64,000 bases of DNA from Streptomyces vilmorinianum (GTDB lineage Bacteria; Actinomycetota; Actinomycetes; Streptomycetales; Streptomycetaceae), in NCBI RefSeq assembly GCF_005517195.1, contig NZ_CP040244.1, positions 7,582,001 through 7,646,000 on the forward strand. Direction: 5' to 3'. Numbering within the stretch: the first letter of the stretch is position 1; each line of letters begins with the position of its first letter. The notes under the pieces were generated by a model. The model had not been told where the DNA came from and did no database searches. It saw only the letters and a list, made by a program, of their open reading frames with translations. Positions 54,083 to 61,841 of this stretch are shown here, piece after piece. Both the position numbers and the translations under genes were made by a program.

Positions 54083-54787
54083 TTGGACGAAGCCATAGGC
54101 AGCGGCACCAGCGACCAGGAACTCCTGGCGCGCCATGTCGCCGGCGATCCCGACGCCTTCGGTGAGCTGGTGCGGCGACACCGCGATCGGCTGTGGGCGG
54201 TGGCGCTGCGGACGCTGGGGGACCGCGAGGAGGCCGCTGACGCCGTCCAGGACGCCCTCGTCTCGGCCTTCCGGGCCGCGCATACCTTCCGCGGCCAGTC
54301 GGCCGTCACCACCTGGCTGCACCGCATCACGGTGAACGCCTGCCTCGACCGGGCCCGCAAGTCCGCCTCTCGCAGGACCTCGCCCATGGACGACACGGAG
54401 CGCTTCGAGCAGCTCCTCGAGCCCGCCGAGTCGGCCGAGGCGCCCGCCGAGCGCCAGGACCTCCACCGTGAGCTGCTGGCGGCACTCGCCAAACTCCCCG
54501 AGGAGCAGCGGGCCGCCCTCGTCCTGGTCGACATGCAGGGGTATCCCGTCGCCGAGGCGGCCCGCATCCTCGATGTCCCCACTGGAACGGTGAAGAGCCG
54601 CTGCGCGCGCGGGCGGGCACGACTGCTGCCCATGCTCAGCCATCTGCGCGCCGACACGGTGGGTAACGAAGGCCCCGACCGGGGAAGGAACCGGACGCCG
54701 GGGACATCCGTCCCACCGGTGTCGGGGCCATCGGATACCGGACCGAATGGTCCGGCTGCTGTGAAGGGCGGAGGTGGGCGCGCGTGA
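54083..54787 (+). CDS. sigM: ECF sigma factor, SigM-like
   Basis: 234 residues. Region 2 (DPDAFGELVRRHRDRLWAVA through AVQDALVSAFRAAHTFRG) and region 4 (LPEEQRAALVLVDMQGYPVA through VPTGTVKSRCARGRARL) are clear. A tail of about 40 residues follows. The start is TTG at 54083 behind GGGGAGGGGG. It overlaps its anti-sigma gene by four bases and precedes trxB, the same order as sigM-trxB-trxC in mycobacteria, hence the name. No promoter for it is evident. Confidence 0.9.
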   Translation: MDEAIGSGTSDQELLARHVAGDPDAFGELVRRHRDRLWAVALRTLGDREEAADAVQDALVSAFRAAHTFRGQSAVTTWLHRITVNACLDRARKSASRRTSPMDDTERFEQLLEPAESAEAPAERQDLHRELLAALAKLPEEQRAALVLVDMQGYPVAEAARILDVPTGTVKSRCARGRARLLPMLSHLRADTVGNEGPDRGRNRTPGTSVPPVSGPSDTGPNGPAAVKGGGGRA

Positions 54788-55701
54788 CTTCCACGACCGG
54801 CAGGGCCGAAACAACCCAGCACCCGGACGTCTCGGAGATCTCCGACCTCACCGAGGGGCTGCTCTCACCGTCCCGCGCCGCGGCCGTCCGCCGGCATGTC
54901 GACGGCTGTTCTCTCTGTGCGGATGTCCGGACCTCCCTGGAGGAGATCCGGGGACTGCTCGGCACGCTCCCCGGCCCACCGCGCATGCCCGCCGAGATCG
55001 CCGGCCGTATCGATGCCGCGCTGGCCGCCGAAGCGCTGCTGAACGCCACCACGCCGGACACCGGCGGTCATGTTTCACGTGAAACAGCGGTCGCTCACGC
55101 CGAAGCTCACCCTTCCGCCACGCACGCCACGGCGGCCACCGACCGGCCTGCCGGCCGCGCTCGCGCCGCCACCGGTCCGGGTCGTCCCGGCAAGGGTCGG
55201 CGCCGCCGGGTCGCAGCGCTCGGCGCGGTCTTCGGTGCCGCAGCCCTGGGGTTGACTCTCTTCTTCGTCCAGGGAGGGGTACAGACCCTCAGCGGGAGCG
55301 ATCCGGGCGACAAGCAGTCCGCTGCCGACAGCCTCGCCACGAACCGGTTCAACGGCGAGCCCGTCGAAGACCGGGTCCAGGGGCTCCTGCATCCGGAAGG
55401 CACCTTCAAGGCCCCCCAGGACATCGAGCCGGAGTCGATGTCGGTCGAGGGCGGCGACGCCACGAGGCGGGGCCCGACCGAGGCCCTGCCCGAGTGCGTC
55501 AAGGCCGGTACGGGCCGCACGGACCCGGTGATCGCCTTCCAGAGGGGCGACTACCAGGGGACTCCTGCCTATCTCCTCGTCCTGCCGCACGCCGCCGAAG
55601 GCACCCAGGTGCAGGCCTACGTGCTGGACGCCTCCTGCGCCGACGCCGGCGGGAAGGGCAGGGCCGAGGTCCTGCTGACGCAGACCTACCCTCGCTCCTG
55701 A
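54784..55701 (+). CDS. Zinc-type (ZAS) membrane anti-sigma factor
   Basis: 305 residues. The zinc anti-sigma signature H38-x3-C42-x2-C45 (HVDGCSLC) is present. A single membrane helix (about 139-161) separates it from an extracellular domain of about 140 residues. It should hold the upstream ECF sigma factor inactive at the membrane until a redox or envelope signal releases it. GTG at 54784 overlaps the sigma gene stop (GTGA), so the pair is translationally coupled. A parS site is embedded in the linker after the ZAS domain, encoding HVSRETA. trxB follows 127 bp later. Confidence 0.88.
   Translation: MTSTTGRAETTQHPDVSEISDLTEGLLSPSRAAAVRRHVDGCSLCADVRTSLEEIRGLLGTLPGPPRMPAEIAGRIDAALAAEALLNATTPDTGGHVSRETAVAHAEAHPSATHATAATDRPAGRARAATGPGRPGKGRRRRVAALGAVFGAAALGLTLFFVQGGVQTLSGSDPGDKQSAADSLATNRFNGEPVEDRVQGLLHPEGTFKAPQDIEPESMSVEGGDATRRGPTEALPECVKAGTGRTDPVIAFQRGDYQGTPAYLLVLPHAAEGTQVQAYVLDASCADAGGKGRAEVLLTQTYPRS
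55072..55085. other. parS: parS centromere site within the anti-sigma gene
   Basis: Perfect GTTTCACGTGAAAC, inside coding sequence and read in frame as V-S-R-E-T. Confidence 0.93.
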
Positions 55702-55730
55702 ACTCGACGCCGTGCCGCGCGGCGGACTCG

Positions 55731-55756
55731 GGAATGCTCGCCCCGTAGGATCCGTT
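55731..55756 (+). promoter_or_regulatory. SigR-type promoter of trxB-trxA
   Basis: GGAAT, an 18-bp spacer, then GTT: a perfect match to the consensus for SigR, the thiol-oxidative stress sigma factor of Streptomyces. It predicts a transcription start near 55762 and a leader of about 67 nt before the trxB GTG. The trxBA operon is a known SigR target in S. coelicolor. Confidence 0.9.
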
Positions 55757-55828
55757 GGGTGGGGTGAGAGTCACCGATCCGACCGCCCCGTAGGCAGTAG
55801 GCAGTCTGCAGAGACGAGGAAGAAACCC

Positions 55829-56803
55829 GTGAGCGACGTCCGTAACGTGATCATCATCGGCTCCGGGCCCGCGGGTTACACCGCTGCGCTCTACACGGCG
55901 CGTGCGTCGCTGAAGCCGCTGGTCTTCGAGGGTGCAGTCACCGCTGGTGGCGCCCTGATGAACACGACCGACGTGGAGAACTTCCCCGGCTTCCGTGACG
56001 GCATCATGGGCCCCGACCTGATGGACAACATGCGCGCCCAGGCCGAGCGCTTCGGCGCCGAGCTGGTTCCCGACGACGTCGTCGCCGTGGACCTGACCGG
56101 CGAGATCAAGACCGTCACGGACACCGCCGGCACCGTGCACCGCGCGAAGGCCGTCATCGTCACCACCGGCTCCCAGCACCGCAAGCTCGGGCTGCCCAAG
56201 GAGGACGAGCTTTCCGGCCGCGGTGTCTCCTGGTGCGCCACCTGCGACGGGTTCTTCTTCAAGGACCAGGACATCGCCGTCGTCGGCGGCGGCGACACCG
56301 CGATGGAGGAGGCCACCTTCCTCTCGCGCTTCGCCAAGTCCGTCACGATCGTCCACCGCCGTGACTCCCTGCGTGCCTCCAAGGCGATGCAGGAGCGCGC
56401 CTTCGCCGACCCGAAGATCAAGTTCGCCTGGGACAGCGAGGTCGCCGAGATCCACGGCGAGCAGAAGCTCTCCGGTCTGACCCTGCGCAACACCAAGACG
56501 GGCGAGACCAGCGAGCTGCCGGTGACCGGTCTCTTCATCGCCGTGGGCCACGACCCGCGCACCGAGCTCTTCAAGGGCCAGCTGGAGCTGGACGAGGAGG
56601 GCTACCTCAAGGTCGACGCCCCGTCCACGCGGACGAACATCCCCGGTGTCTTCGGAGCCGGTGACGTCGTCGACCACACCTACCGCCAGGCGATCACCGC
56701 CGCCGGCACCGGCTGCTCCTCCGCGCTCGACGCCGAGCGCTTCCTGGCCGCCCTTGCCGACGGAGAGAAGCTCGCCGAGCCGGCGACGACCCCTGCGGTC
56801 TGA
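55829..56803 (+). CDS. trxB: Thioredoxin reductase
   Basis: 324 residues, the normal size. FAD motif GSGPAG (11-16), redox-active C136-A-T-C139, NADPH motif GGGDTA, and the C-terminal FAD motif GVFGAGDVVDHTYRQA. It passes electrons from NADPH to thioredoxin in the cytoplasm. The GTG at 55829 follows GAGGA by 8 nt; longer in-frame starts run into the SigR promoter. trxA follows 49 bp later. Both are expected to be induced by disulphide stress. Confidence 0.97.
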   Translation: MSDVRNVIIIGSGPAGYTAALYTARASLKPLVFEGAVTAGGALMNTTDVENFPGFRDGIMGPDLMDNMRAQAERFGAELVPDDVVAVDLTGEIKTVTDTAGTVHRAKAVIVTTGSQHRKLGLPKEDELSGRGVSWCATCDGFFFKDQDIAVVGGGDTAMEEATFLSRFAKSVTIVHRRDSLRASKAMQERAFADPKIKFAWDSEVAEIHGEQKLSGLTLRNTKTGETSELPVTGLFIAVGHDPRTELFKGQLELDEEGYLKVDAPSTRTNIPGVFGAGDVVDHTYRQAITAAGTGCSSALDAERFLAALADGEKLAEPATTPAV

Positions 56804-56852
56804 CCCACCCGGCTGTCACCACCCCACACCCCGCGAAGTTAAGGAGGTCGCC

Positions 56853-57194
56853 GTGGCCGGCGCCCTGAAGAACGTGACCGACGCTTCCTTCGAGGACGAC
56901 GTCCTCAAGAGCGACAAGCCCGTCCTGGTGGACTTCTGGGCCGCCTGGTGCGGACCGTGCCGCCAGATCGCCCCGTCGCTCGAGGCCATCGCCGCCGAGC
57001 ACGGCGAGATCGAGGTTGTGAAGCTCAACATCGACGAGAACCCGGCCACGGCTGCCAAGTACGGCGTCATGTCGATCCCGACGCTGAACGTCTACCAGAA
57101 CGGCGAGGTCGTGAAGACCATCGTCGGCGCCAAGCCGAAGGCCGCGATCCTCCGCGACCTGGCGGACTTCGTCTCCGACGAGGCCAAGGCCTGA
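56853..57194 (+). CDS. trxA: Thioredoxin
   Basis: 113 residues. The active site is W32-C-G-P-C36, followed by the cis-proline SIPTL strand. It reduces protein disulphides, including the SigR anti-sigma factor RsrA in S. coelicolor, closing the stress feedback loop. GTG at 56853 behind AAGGAGG. It is the last gene of the sigM-like/anti-sigma/trxB/trxA run. A parS site and a strong terminator come straight after the stop. Confidence 0.97.
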   Translation: MAGALKNVTDASFEDDVLKSDKPVLVDFWAAWCGPCRQIAPSLEAIAAEHGEIEVVKLNIDENPATAAKYGVMSIPTLNVYQNGEVVKTIVGAKPKAAILRDLADFVSDEAKA

Positions 57195-57201
57195 CGCCTC
57201 T

Positions 57202-57215
57202 GTTTCACGTGAAAC
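57202..57215. other. parS: parS centromere site after trxA
   Basis: Perfect GTTTCACGTGAAAC, seven bases after the trxA stop and four bases before the terminator stem. Confidence 0.93.
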
Positions 57216-57218
57216 ACG

Positions 57219-57250
57219 GAACGGCCCGCCCCCTTCGGGGCGGGCCGTTC
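57219..57250. terminator. Bidirectional terminator between trxA and the GNAT gene
   Basis: GAACGGCCCGCCCC and GGGGCGGGCCGTTC pair perfectly around CTTC, the stable UUCG-like kind of loop. Confidence 0.92.
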
Positions 57251-57269
57251 GTCATGAGCAGCGGCAGTG

Positions 57270-57887
57270 CTAGAGGGGTCGCAGAGCCGGTTCCTTCTGG
57301 ACGGCGCCCAACAGCCGGTCCAGCGCCAGTTCGACGTCCTCCTTCCATGAGAGCGTCGTCCTGAGCTCCAGCCTCAACCGCGGATGAGCCGGGTGGTGCC
57401 GTACGGTCTTGAAGCCCACCGCCAGAAGGTGATCCGCCGGCAGCACACAGGCCGGCTCCTTCCACCGCGCATCGCCGAAGGCCTCGATCGCCTTGAACCC
57501 ACGCCGCAACAGATCCTTGGCGACCGTCTGCACCATCGTCCGGCCGAGTCCCTGCCCCTGGTAACCCGGCATGATCCAGGCGGTCATCAACTGCACGGCG
57601 TCCGCGGAGACCGGACTCGTGGGGAAGGCCATCGAGCGCGGCACATACGCCGGAGGCGCGTACAGGACGAAGCCGACGGGGACTTCGTCGACATAGACGA
57701 CCCGCCCGCAGGAGCCCCACTCCAGGAGCACCGCGGAGATCCAGGCTTCCTTCTCCAGCTCCGGCCGTCCCGCTTTGACAGCGGCCTCGCCGCTGACGGG
57801 GTCGAGCTCCCAGAAGACACAGGAACGACACCGCTTGGGGAGGTCCGGAAGGTTGTCCAACGTGAGCGGTACGAGCCGACGCCCCAC
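57270..57887 (-). CDS. GNAT-family N-acetyltransferase with N-terminal CxxC
   Basis: 205 residues. Motif A is PGYQGQGLGRTMVQTVAKDL, and the following VGFKTVRHH completes the fold. The N-terminus carries a C20-x2-C23 pair (RCRSCVFWELDP), unusual for GNATs; it could bind metal or be reduced by the neighbouring thioredoxin. The substrate is unknown. GTG at 57887 behind GAGGA. Convergent with trxA, and on the same strand as parB, from which a strong hairpin separates it. A gene of this type is conserved next to parB in Streptomyces. Confidence 0.87.
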   Translation of the reverse strand: MGRRLVPLTLDNLPDLPKRCRSCVFWELDPVSGEAAVKAGRPELEKEAWISAVLLEWGSCGRVVYVDEVPVGFVLYAPPAYVPRSMAFPTSPVSADAVQLMTAWIMPGYQGQGLGRTMVQTVAKDLLRRGFKAIEAFGDARWKEPACVLPADHLLAVGFKTVRHHPAHPRLRLELRTTLSWKEDVELALDRLLGAVQKEPALRPL

Positions 57888-57981
57888 GGCTGATCCTCGC
57901 TTCCCACAACCATCGCAGCACGGATACGCCCTCTCAGAATCGTATCGATGGGGCGATCAGGACGAAACCGCGTCAAGGCAA

Positions 57982-58025
57982 AGGGCGGACCGTGTCCCGG
58001 ATTTCACCGGAGCACGGCCCGCCCT
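57982..58025 (-). terminator. Terminator downstream of parB
   Basis: A long near-perfect stem, AGGGCGG-A-CCGTG-TC-CCGG / CCGG-AG-CACGG-C-CCGCCCT, around ATTTCA. It ends the parAB transcript on the minus strand. Confidence 0.9.
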
Positions 58026-58049
58026 TGGGGACGCGGAGACGCAGAGAGC

Positions 58050-59165
58050 TCAGCCCTCGGCGCCGTCCTCGCTCTGCTCGGAGTTCGCCTGATCCATCAC
58101 GCGCCCCTCACCGGGAGCCAGGGTCGACAGGATCCGGTCGAGATCCTCTATCGAGGCGAACTCGACGACGATCTTGCCCTTCTTCTGTCCCAGATCGACC
58201 TTCACCCGGGTCTCGAAGCGATCCGAGAGACGCGAGGCCAGATCCGTCAGTGCCGGGGAGACACGCGCCCCCGCCCTCGGGCCCTTCGGCTTCGTCGTGG
58301 CGGTGGGCTCGGAGCCCATCAGCGACACGATCTCCTCGACCGCACGCACCGAGAGCCCCTCGGCCACAATCCGGTACGCCAGCTTGTCCTGCGTCTCCGG
58401 GTCCTCCACGGAGAGCAGAGCGCGGGCATGGCCGGCCGACAGCACACCGGCCGCGACCCGTCGCTGCACCGGAGGCGACAGCCGCAGCAGACGCAGCGTG
58501 TTGGAGACCTGCGGGCGCGAACGCCCGATGCGGTCCGCCAGCTGGTCATGGGTGCAGTTGAAGTCCTTGAGCAGCTGGTCGTAGGCGGCCGCCTCTTCCA
58601 GCGGGTTCAGCTGCGCCCGGTGAAGGTTCTCCAGGAGGGCGTCGAGGAGAAGCTTGTCGTCCTCGGTGGCTCGAACGATCGCGGGGATTCGCTCCAGGCC
58701 GGCCTCACGGCACGCCCTCCAGCGCCGCTCACCCATGATGAGTTCGTAGCGCTCGGCGCCCAGCTGCCGCACGACCACGGGCTGGAGCAGACCGACCTCC
58801 TTGATGGAGGTGACCAGCTCCGCCAGAGCGTCCTCGTCGAAGACCTCACGCGGCTGGCGCGGGTTGGGCGTGATGAAGTCCAGCGGCAGCTCGGCGAAGT
58901 GAGCCACGGCGGGGGACTCCGGCTCCACGACCGGCGCGGCCTCGAGCACCGACCCCATCGGCATCACCGCGTCCGGGGACTGCGGACTCTGCGGCAGGGT
59001 CGCCAGCTTCGCGGCAGGTACCCCTCGGTCCGAGGGCAGAGCCGGAGCGGCTCCGGGGGAGGCGGAGCCCGCCCCCACGCCGACAGCCGGCGCCTGCCGC
59101 TCCTGGGGAGCAGCGGGGATCAGTGCCTGGAGCCCACGCCCCAACCCTCTACGTCGCTCGCTCAC
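58050..59165 (-). CDS. parB: Chromosome partitioning protein ParB
   Basis: 371 residues. The conserved N-terminus MSERRRGLGRGLQALIP is followed by a variable linker. The CTP-binding ParB/Srx domain (about 95-185) has NPRQPR and GERRWRA. The helix-turn-helix reads TQDQLADRIGRSRPQVSNTL in relatives and NCTHDQLADRIGRSRPQVSN here, and a dimerisation domain closes the protein. ParB loads at the parS sites listed in this window and spreads to form the segregation complex. GTG at 59165 overlaps the parA stop by four bases. Confidence 0.97.
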   Translation of the reverse strand: MSERRRGLGRGLQALIPAAPQERQAPAVGVGAGSASPGAAPALPSDRGVPAAKLATLPQSPQSPDAVMPMGSVLEAAPVVEPESPAVAHFAELPLDFITPNPRQPREVFDEDALAELVTSIKEVGLLQPVVVRQLGAERYELIMGERRWRACREAGLERIPAIVRATEDDKLLLDALLENLHRAQLNPLEEAAAYDQLLKDFNCTHDQLADRIGRSRPQVSNTLRLLRLSPPVQRRVAAGVLSAGHARALLSVEDPETQDKLAYRIVAEGLSVRAVEEIVSLMGSEPTATTKPKGPRAGARVSPALTDLASRLSDRFETRVKVDLGQKKGKIVVEFASIEDLDRILSTLAPGEGRVMDQANSEQSEDGAEG

Positions 59166-60238
59166 TGGATCCCCTCCGACATGCTGTGCTGGCTGTGCTG
59201 GTGGCCCACCTGGGTGTGCTGGGGATCGTAGTGAACCCCGACGCCCCGGAGCGCGATCTCACGGGCTGCCTCGAGATACGACAGCGAGCCACTGGAGCCC
59301 GGGTCGTAGGTGAGGACGGTCTGTCCGTAGCTCGGCGCCTCCGAGATACGCACGGACCTCGGGATGCTGGTCCGCAGCACCTCCTCGCCGAAGTGGCTGC
59401 GGACCTCGTCGGCGACCTGCGAGGCAAGCCTCGTCCGGCCGTCGTACATGGTGAGCAGGATCGTCGAGACATGCAGCGTGGGGTTGAGGTGCCCACGCAC
59501 CAGGTCGACGTTCCGCAGGAGCTGACCCAGGCCCTCCAGCGCGTAGTACTCGCACTGAATCGGGATCAGCACCTCGGCCCCCGCCACCAGGGCGTTGACC
59601 GTCAGCAGGCCGAGCGAGGGCGGGCAGTCGATCAGGATGTAGTCCAGCGGCTGCTCATACGCCTGGATCGCTCGCTGCAGTCGACTCTCCCGTGCCACCA
59701 GCGACACCAGCTCGATCTCCGCACCGGCGAGATCGATGGTGGCGGGGGCACAGAAGAGACCTTCGACATCCTGGACGGGCTGCACCACGTCGGAGAGCGG
59801 CTTGCTCTCCACCAGAACGTCATAGATCGAGGGGACTTCGGCGTGGTGGTCGATACCCAGGGCCGTCGAAGCGTTGCCCTGCGGGTCGAGGTCGATGACC
59901 AGGACCCGCGCACCGTGCAGCGCCAGGGAGGCGGCAAGGTTGACCGTCGTGGTCGTTTTGCCCACTCCGCCCTTCTGGTTGGCCACCACCATCACGCGTG
60001 TCTGGGGAGGCCGGGGAAGACCCTCGCCGGCACGGCCCAGCGCCTCTACTGCCAGTTGGGCAGCACGACCAATGGGGGTGTCGTCCATCGGGGGCGGTGT
60101 TTCACGTGAAACATCCTCCCCCACCGATTCGGTTCGGGGACCGGGGACCGGATCGGTCATCGGTCCCGCGATGTTGGCGTTGGACCGCAAGGATTCACTC
60201 TCCTCGGCTTCAGGCTCGCGATGAACAGAGCCTGCCAT
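59162..60238 (-). CDS. parA: Chromosome partitioning ATPase ParA
   Basis: 358 residues from the ATG at 60238. The deviant Walker A KGGVGKTTTTVN, the IDLDPQGNAST motif A' and the DCPPSLGLLT Walker B are present. ParA moves or anchors the ParB-origin complex, especially during sporulation septation. The N-terminal 115 residues form a variable extension, part of which (DVSRETP) is encoded by a parS site. The start is uncertain: an ATG at 60160 gives 332 residues, and neither has a strong ribosome binding site. It overlaps parB by four bases. Confidence 0.95.
   Translation of the reverse strand: MAGSVHREPEAEESESLRSNANIAGPMTDPVPGPRTESVGEDVSRETPPPMDDTPIGRAAQLAVEALGRAGEGLPRPPQTRVMVVANQKGGVGKTTTTVNLAASLALHGARVLVIDLDPQGNASTALGIDHHAEVPSIYDVLVESKPLSDVVQPVQDVEGLFCAPATIDLAGAEIELVSLVARESRLQRAIQAYEQPLDYILIDCPPSLGLLTVNALVAGAEVLIPIQCEYYALEGLGQLLRNVDLVRGHLNPTLHVSTILLTMYDGRTRLASQVADEVRSHFGEEVLRTSIPRSVRISEAPSYGQTVLTYDPGSSGSLSYLEAAREIALRGVGVHYDPQHTQVGHQHSQHSMSEGIQ
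60099..60112. other. parS: parS centromere site within the 5' part of parA
   Basis: Perfect GTTTCACGTGAAAC, read in frame as V-S-R-E-T on the minus strand. Confidence 0.93.
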
Positions 60239-60292
60239 GCTTTCGGGGTCGTGAACCAGCGAGGCCCGTGGTTCTGTGGGTGAATCCACCTC

Positions 60293-60301
60293 TGTGGACA
60301 A
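60293..60301 (-). other. DnaA box (TTGTCCACA on minus strand) upstream of parA
   Basis: TGTGGACAA on the plus strand, the preferred Streptomyces DnaA box. It lies in the 60239-60483 region that should contain the parAB promoters, between two parS sites. Confidence 0.5.
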
Positions 60302-60399
60302 TCCCGTACCCCTTGCGAGGGGTTTCGCGAGGGGTTTGCGGTCCCGGGGCGTGGCAGCCGCGCGGCCGCGGCTGATGATCCCCTGCAGCAGTGAGCGAC

Positions 60400-60413
60400 G
60401 TTTCACGTGAAAC
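60400..60413. other. parS: parS centromere site upstream of parA
   Basis: Perfect GTTTCACGTGAAAC, between rsmG and parA in the parAB promoter region. Confidence 0.93.
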
Positions 60414-60483
60414 ACGATGCACGCGCCGCCGACCCAGGACCGCTCGACACTCCGAAATACGTACGTATGGCAGCTTGTACGGA

Positions 60484-61200
60484 TCAGCGACGGCGGCGAG
60501 TCCTGCTGGGACGGGCGGCCTTGGCCCGCTTGGCGGCGAACCTCACACCGCCCGGGCTCTCGCCGACCTCCACCCGTACGACGGTCGACAAGGGGTCCAC
60601 AATCCCCTCGCCAACCTGAAGCACTGTGGTCTCCACCACACCGAGCTTGGCGAGCGCGGCACGGGCGCCGTCGATCTCCTCCTCGGCGGTGTCGCCCTTG
60701 AGCGCCAGCATCTCTCCGTACGGACGCAGCAGCGGAACGCCCCAGCCGGCCAGCCGGTCCAGCGGCGCCACGGCACGCGCGGTGACCACGTGCACGGGCG
60801 GAAGCTTGCCGAGCATCTCCTCGGCGCGGCCGCGGACCACGGTCACATGGTCCAGGCCCAGCAGCTCCACGACCTCCTGCAGGAAGTTGGTACGGCGGAG
60901 CAGCGGCTCCAGGAGCGTGATCTTCAGGTCCGGGCGTACCAGGGCGAGCGGGATACCGGGCAGGCCGGCGCCCGAGCCGACATCGCACACGGTGACGCCC
61001 TCGGGCACCACCTCGGAGAGCACCGCGCAGTTCAGCAGGTGGCGCTCCCACAACCGGGGAACCTCGCGCGGGCCGATCAGCCCGCGCTTGACGCCCGCGT
61101 CCGCGAGGAGCTCCGCGTACCGGACGGCCTCCGGGAAGAACTCGCCGAATACCGTCCGCGCCTGCTCAGGCGCAGGGGGGAGCTCCGCTGCCTCCGTCAC
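60484..61200 (-). CDS. rsmG: 16S rRNA 7-methylguanosine (G527) methyltransferase
   Basis: 238 residues. The S-adenosylmethionine-binding motif is VCDVGSGAGLPGIPLAL, and TARAVAPLDRLAGW is typical of RsmG (formerly GidB). It methylates the ring N7 of G527 in 16S rRNA; loss of the enzyme gives low-level streptomycin resistance and can raise antibiotic production in Streptomyces. A basic tail (RTRRRR) ends the protein. GTG at 61200 behind GGAAGGA; an upstream in-frame ATG at 61242 has no support. Confidence 0.95.
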   Translation of the reverse strand: MTEAAELPPAPEQARTVFGEFFPEAVRYAELLADAGVKRGLIGPREVPRLWERHLLNCAVLSEVVPEGVTVCDVGSGAGLPGIPLALVRPDLKITLLEPLLRRTNFLQEVVELLGLDHVTVVRGRAEEMLGKLPPVHVVTARAVAPLDRLAGWGVPLLRPYGEMLALKGDTAEEEIDGARAALAKLGVVETTVLQVGEGIVDPLSTVVRVEVGESPGGVRFAAKRAKAARPSRTRRRR

Positions 61201-61271
61201 GGGAACCGTCCTTCCGCACCGCACACATAGGTGCGAGCGCACTGTGGTGGCTGACTATCAGGCTGACAAGA

Positions 61272-61301
61272 TCGGCCCCGCCTGCGAGCAGACGGGGCCG
61301 A
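61272..61301 (-). terminator. Hairpin between jag and rsmG
   Basis: TCGGCCCCG/CGGGGCCGA, a perfect 9-bp stem around a 12-nt loop. It lies in the 115-bp gap and may end the rpmH-to-jag transcript. Confidence 0.65.
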
Positions 61302-61315
61302 CACTGCGAGAGGGG

Positions 61316-61828
61316 TCAGGCAGGGAGAACGACGACGAAGCGCTGCGGCTCCTCGCCCTCGGACTCGCTGCGCAGACCGGCGGCGGCGACCGCGTCGTGC
61401 ACGACCTTGCGCTCGAACGGCGTCATCGGGTCCAGCTTGACCGGCTCACCGGTCGACTTCACCTCGGACGCGGCCTTGGCACCGATCTCGGCGAGCTCGG
61501 CACGCTTCTTGGCGCGGAACCCGGCGATGTCGAGCATCAGCCGGCTGCGGTCACCGGTCTCCCGGTGCACGGCCAGGCGCGTCAGCTCCTGAAGAGCCTC
61601 CAGCACCTCGCCGTCGCGGCCCACAAGCTTCTGCAGGTCGCGGCTGCTCGAGTCGCTGACGATCGAGACCGCGGCGCGGTCCGCCTCGACGTCCATGTCG
61701 ATGTCGCCGTCGAGGTCGGCGATGTCGAGCAGACCCTCGAGGTAGTCGGCCGCGATCTCACCCTCCTGCTCCAGGCGGGTCAGGGTGTCGCCACCCTCGG
61801 CGGCGGCGGTGGTGGTGCCTTCCGTCAC
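61316..61828 (-). CDS. jag: R3H/KH RNA-binding protein Jag (KhpB)
   Basis: 170 residues. A KH-like domain (about 60-115) and a C-terminal R3H domain (ending MTPFERKVVHDAVAAAGLRSE SEGEEPQR) are clear; the N-terminal Jag_N domain of Firmicutes is absent, as usual in actinomycetes. It binds RNA and, in other bacteria, affects cell division and small RNA handling. It starts 13 bp after yidC. The GTG at 61828 follows AAGGAG. Confidence 0.93.
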   Translation of the reverse strand: MTEGTTTAAAEGGDTLTRLEQEGEIAADYLEGLLDIADLDGDIDMDVEADRAAVSIVSDSSSRDLQKLVGRDGEVLEALQELTRLAVHRETGDRSRLMLDIAGFRAKKRAELAEIGAKAASEVKSTGEPVKLDPMTPFERKVVHDAVAAAGLRSESEGEEPQRFVVVLPA

Positions 61829-61841
61829 GGATGGACTCCTT

